A stretch of 64,000 nucleotides of DNA from assembly GCF_025340265.1 (NCBI RefSeq), contig NZ_CP022708.1:829501-893500 (forward strand). The letters are read 5' to 3'. Each line of letters starts with the position of its first letter. Position 1 is the stretch's first letter. Source of the stretch: Novosphingobium sp. 9 (GTDB taxonomy: Bacteria; Pseudomonadota; Alphaproteobacteria; Sphingomonadales; Sphingomonadaceae). Made by a program: the position numbers and the translations under genes. The notes under the pieces are model-generated. The model ran no database searches. It saw nothing but the letters and a program-made list of their open reading frames with translations, and was not told the DNA's origin. Shown piece by piece: positions 62,714-64,000 of this stretch.

Positions 62714-64000
62714 GTGTCCGCGTTGGCGACGGTAGAGCCTGAGGCAAAATCGGGGGGCAGGCTGCGCCTCGTGGCGGGCATGGCGCTGATCGTGCTGGTG
62801 GCCGAACTGGTGGGGCCGGTGGCGATCCCGCTGCCGGTAGGGGCGGTCACGCTGCTGCCGCTGCTCTGGGCGCTGCTGCTGGGCGCGGGTTGGGGGCTCG
62901 CGTCCGGTACGCTCCGGCTGCCCGCCGCGCTCACCCTTCCCCCTGCGCTTCAGGCCCGCGCGGGGCACCTGCTCCAGTTCGCGCTGATGCTGTTCGTGGT
63001 CAAGCTGGGCCTGATGGTGGGCACCTCGGTCCCGCGCGTGCTGGAGAGCGGCACGGGGCTGGTGTTCCAGGAATTCGGGCACTTCCTGGGCACCATGGTG
63101 TTCGGCCTGCCGGTCGCGCTGCTGCTGGGCATCAAGCGCGAGGCGATCGGCGCGACGTTCTCGGTCGGGCGCGAGCCAAGCCTCGCGATCATCGCCGAAC
63201 GCTTCGGCATGCAGTCGGCCGAGGGGCGCGGGGTACTGGCGGAGTACCTGACCGGCACCGTGTTCGGGGCTGTGTTCATCGCCGTGCTCGCCTCGGTGCT
63301 GACCGCGCTGCATGTGTTCGATCCGGTGGCGATGGCGATGGGCTCAGGCGTCGGTTCGGGCAGCATGATGGCGGCCGCCGCCGGTGCCATCGCCGCGCAG
63401 CAACCGCCCGAAATGGCCAAGGACATCGCCGCCTTCGCCGCTGCCAGCAACATCATCACCACCACGATCGGTACGTGGTTCACGCTGTTCATCTCGCTGC
63501 CCGCGACGCTGTTTGCCTATCGCGTGCTCGAACCGATCCTCGGTCGCCGCACCAAGGCGAGCGCGGATACCTCCCCCGACGATCTGGACGCGCCCGATTT
63601 CGAGCAGGGCAGCGATCTTGGTCCCGTGGCCATCGGTCTGTGCTGGCTGGCCTGCGCGGTGATGGCGGTGATCGCCAATGCGCTGAACTACAAGGGCGCG
63701 ATCGACGGGGCGACGTTTGCCGCTGCCGCGATCACCGTGGTCATCGCGCTGGCCTCGACGCTGATCGCGCGGGCGCTGCCGGTGAAGATCCCGGTCGTCC
63801 TGTGGTGTTCGCTGTTCGGCATGGCCGCGACCTACCCGGCATTCCCGTGGGCGCCGGTGCTGGAAGAGGTGACGGGCAAGCTCAACTTCATGGCGCTGTC
63901 CACGCCGATCCTCGCCTTCGCGGGGCTTTCGCTCGCCAAGGATATTCCCGCGTTCCGGCGGCTGGGCTGGCGGATCGTCGTCGTCTCGCTCTGCGCCAAT
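62714..64000 (+). CDS. DUF3100 membrane protein, 3' end cut by window
   Basis: A polytopic membrane protein of at least 429 residues, open to the right edge. It starts at a GTG after a G-rich site. Family segments are clear: LLPLLWALLLGAGWGL, LMLFVVKLGLMVGTSVPR, QEFGHFLGTMVFGLPVALLLGIKREAIGATFSVGREPSLAIIAERFGM and GVLAEYLTGTVFGAVF. The family is uncharacterised but transporter-like. As the third gene of the operon it probably carries the substrate of the two dehydrogenases, or a related organic acid. Confidence 0.82.
   Translation, partial: MSALATVEPEAKSGGRLRLVAGMALIVLVAELVGPVAIPLPVGAVTLLPLLWALLLGAGWGLASGTLRLPAALTLPPALQARAGHLLQFALMLFVVKLGLMVGTSVPRVLESGTGLVFQEFGHFLGTMVFGLPVALLLGIKREAIGATFSVGREPSLAIIAERFGMQSAEGRGVLAEYLTGTVFGAVFIAVLASVLTALHVFDPVAMAMGSGVGSGSMMAAAAGAIAAQQPPEMAKDIAAFAAASNIITTTIGTWFTLFISLPATLFAYRVLEPILGRRTKASADTSPDDLDAPDFEQGSDLGPVAIGLCWLACAVMAVIANALNYKGAIDGATFAAAAITVVIALASTLIARALPVKIPVVLWCSLFGMAATYPAFPWAPVLEEVTGKLNFMALSTPILAFAGLSLAKDIPAFRRLGWRIVVVSLCAN

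Overview
The window reads as GC-rich alphaproteobacterial chromosome, most likely from a sphingomonad (Novosphingobium/Sphingobium-like). The grounds are the gene types seen: many TonB-dependent receptors (TBDRs) with (D/E)I(V/I)VT-type TonB boxes, a LigM-like tetrahydrofolate-dependent O-demethylase beside folate genes, AsmA, DUF1275, XapX and DUF3100 proteins, and a GTCGAG...CTCGAC repeat of a kind I associate with sphingomonads. No rRNA, tRNA, CRISPR array, integrase or transposase gene was found. The assignment rests on family recognition, with no database search.

Layout. (1) About 0-19 kb is a plant-polymer region: a GH43 glycosidase (cut by the left edge), a trans-4-hydroxyproline catabolic cluster (D-amino-acid dehydrogenase, DapA-type deaminase, 4-hydroxyproline epimerase, GntR regulator, amino-acid permease), a GH27 alpha-galactosidase, two TBDRs, a LacI regulator with an MFS sugar permease and twin operators, and a GH3 glycosidase. 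Arabinose- and galactose-cleaving enzymes mixed with hydroxyproline catabolism suggest use of hydroxyproline-rich plant glycoproteins (extensins, arabinogalactan proteins). (2) 19.1-25.2 kb holds a 270-bp MITE-like element, AsmA, an M16 peptidase and a CHAP protein with a hairpin leader. (3) 25.4-36.8 kb is an uptake and oxidation cluster of unknown substrate: MFS, VanA-like Rieske oxygenase, a short-plug TBDR, MBL hydrolase, lactonase-type propeller, PD40 propeller, TBDR. (4) 36.9-42.2 kb is a C1 module: a LigM-like demethylase divergent from metF-like, purU and folD genes, which together could take an aryl methyl group to formate, plus a LysR regulator.

(5) 42.3-52.1 kb is a LysR-linked group: isochorismatase-type hydrolase, alpha/beta hydrolase, XapX protein, amidohydrolase, VOC protein, DoxX, porin, DUF1275, LysR and pirin. 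Four promoters here share one 35-bp element with exactly conserved spacing. (6) 52.2-59.3 kb: phospholipase C and TBDR, divergent from a DeoR regulator and a DUF5690 transporter. (7) 59.3-64 kb: LysR, a beta-hydroxyacid-type dehydrogenase, an aldehyde dehydrogenase and a DUF3100 membrane protein (cut by the right edge).

A caution for every reader: seven genes carry eight apparent single-base losses, all explicable by one missing C or G in a run of 3-4. Two of them share the same 12-mer. This looks more like systematic under-calling of homopolymers than gene decay, so the affected genes are given here with repaired spans.
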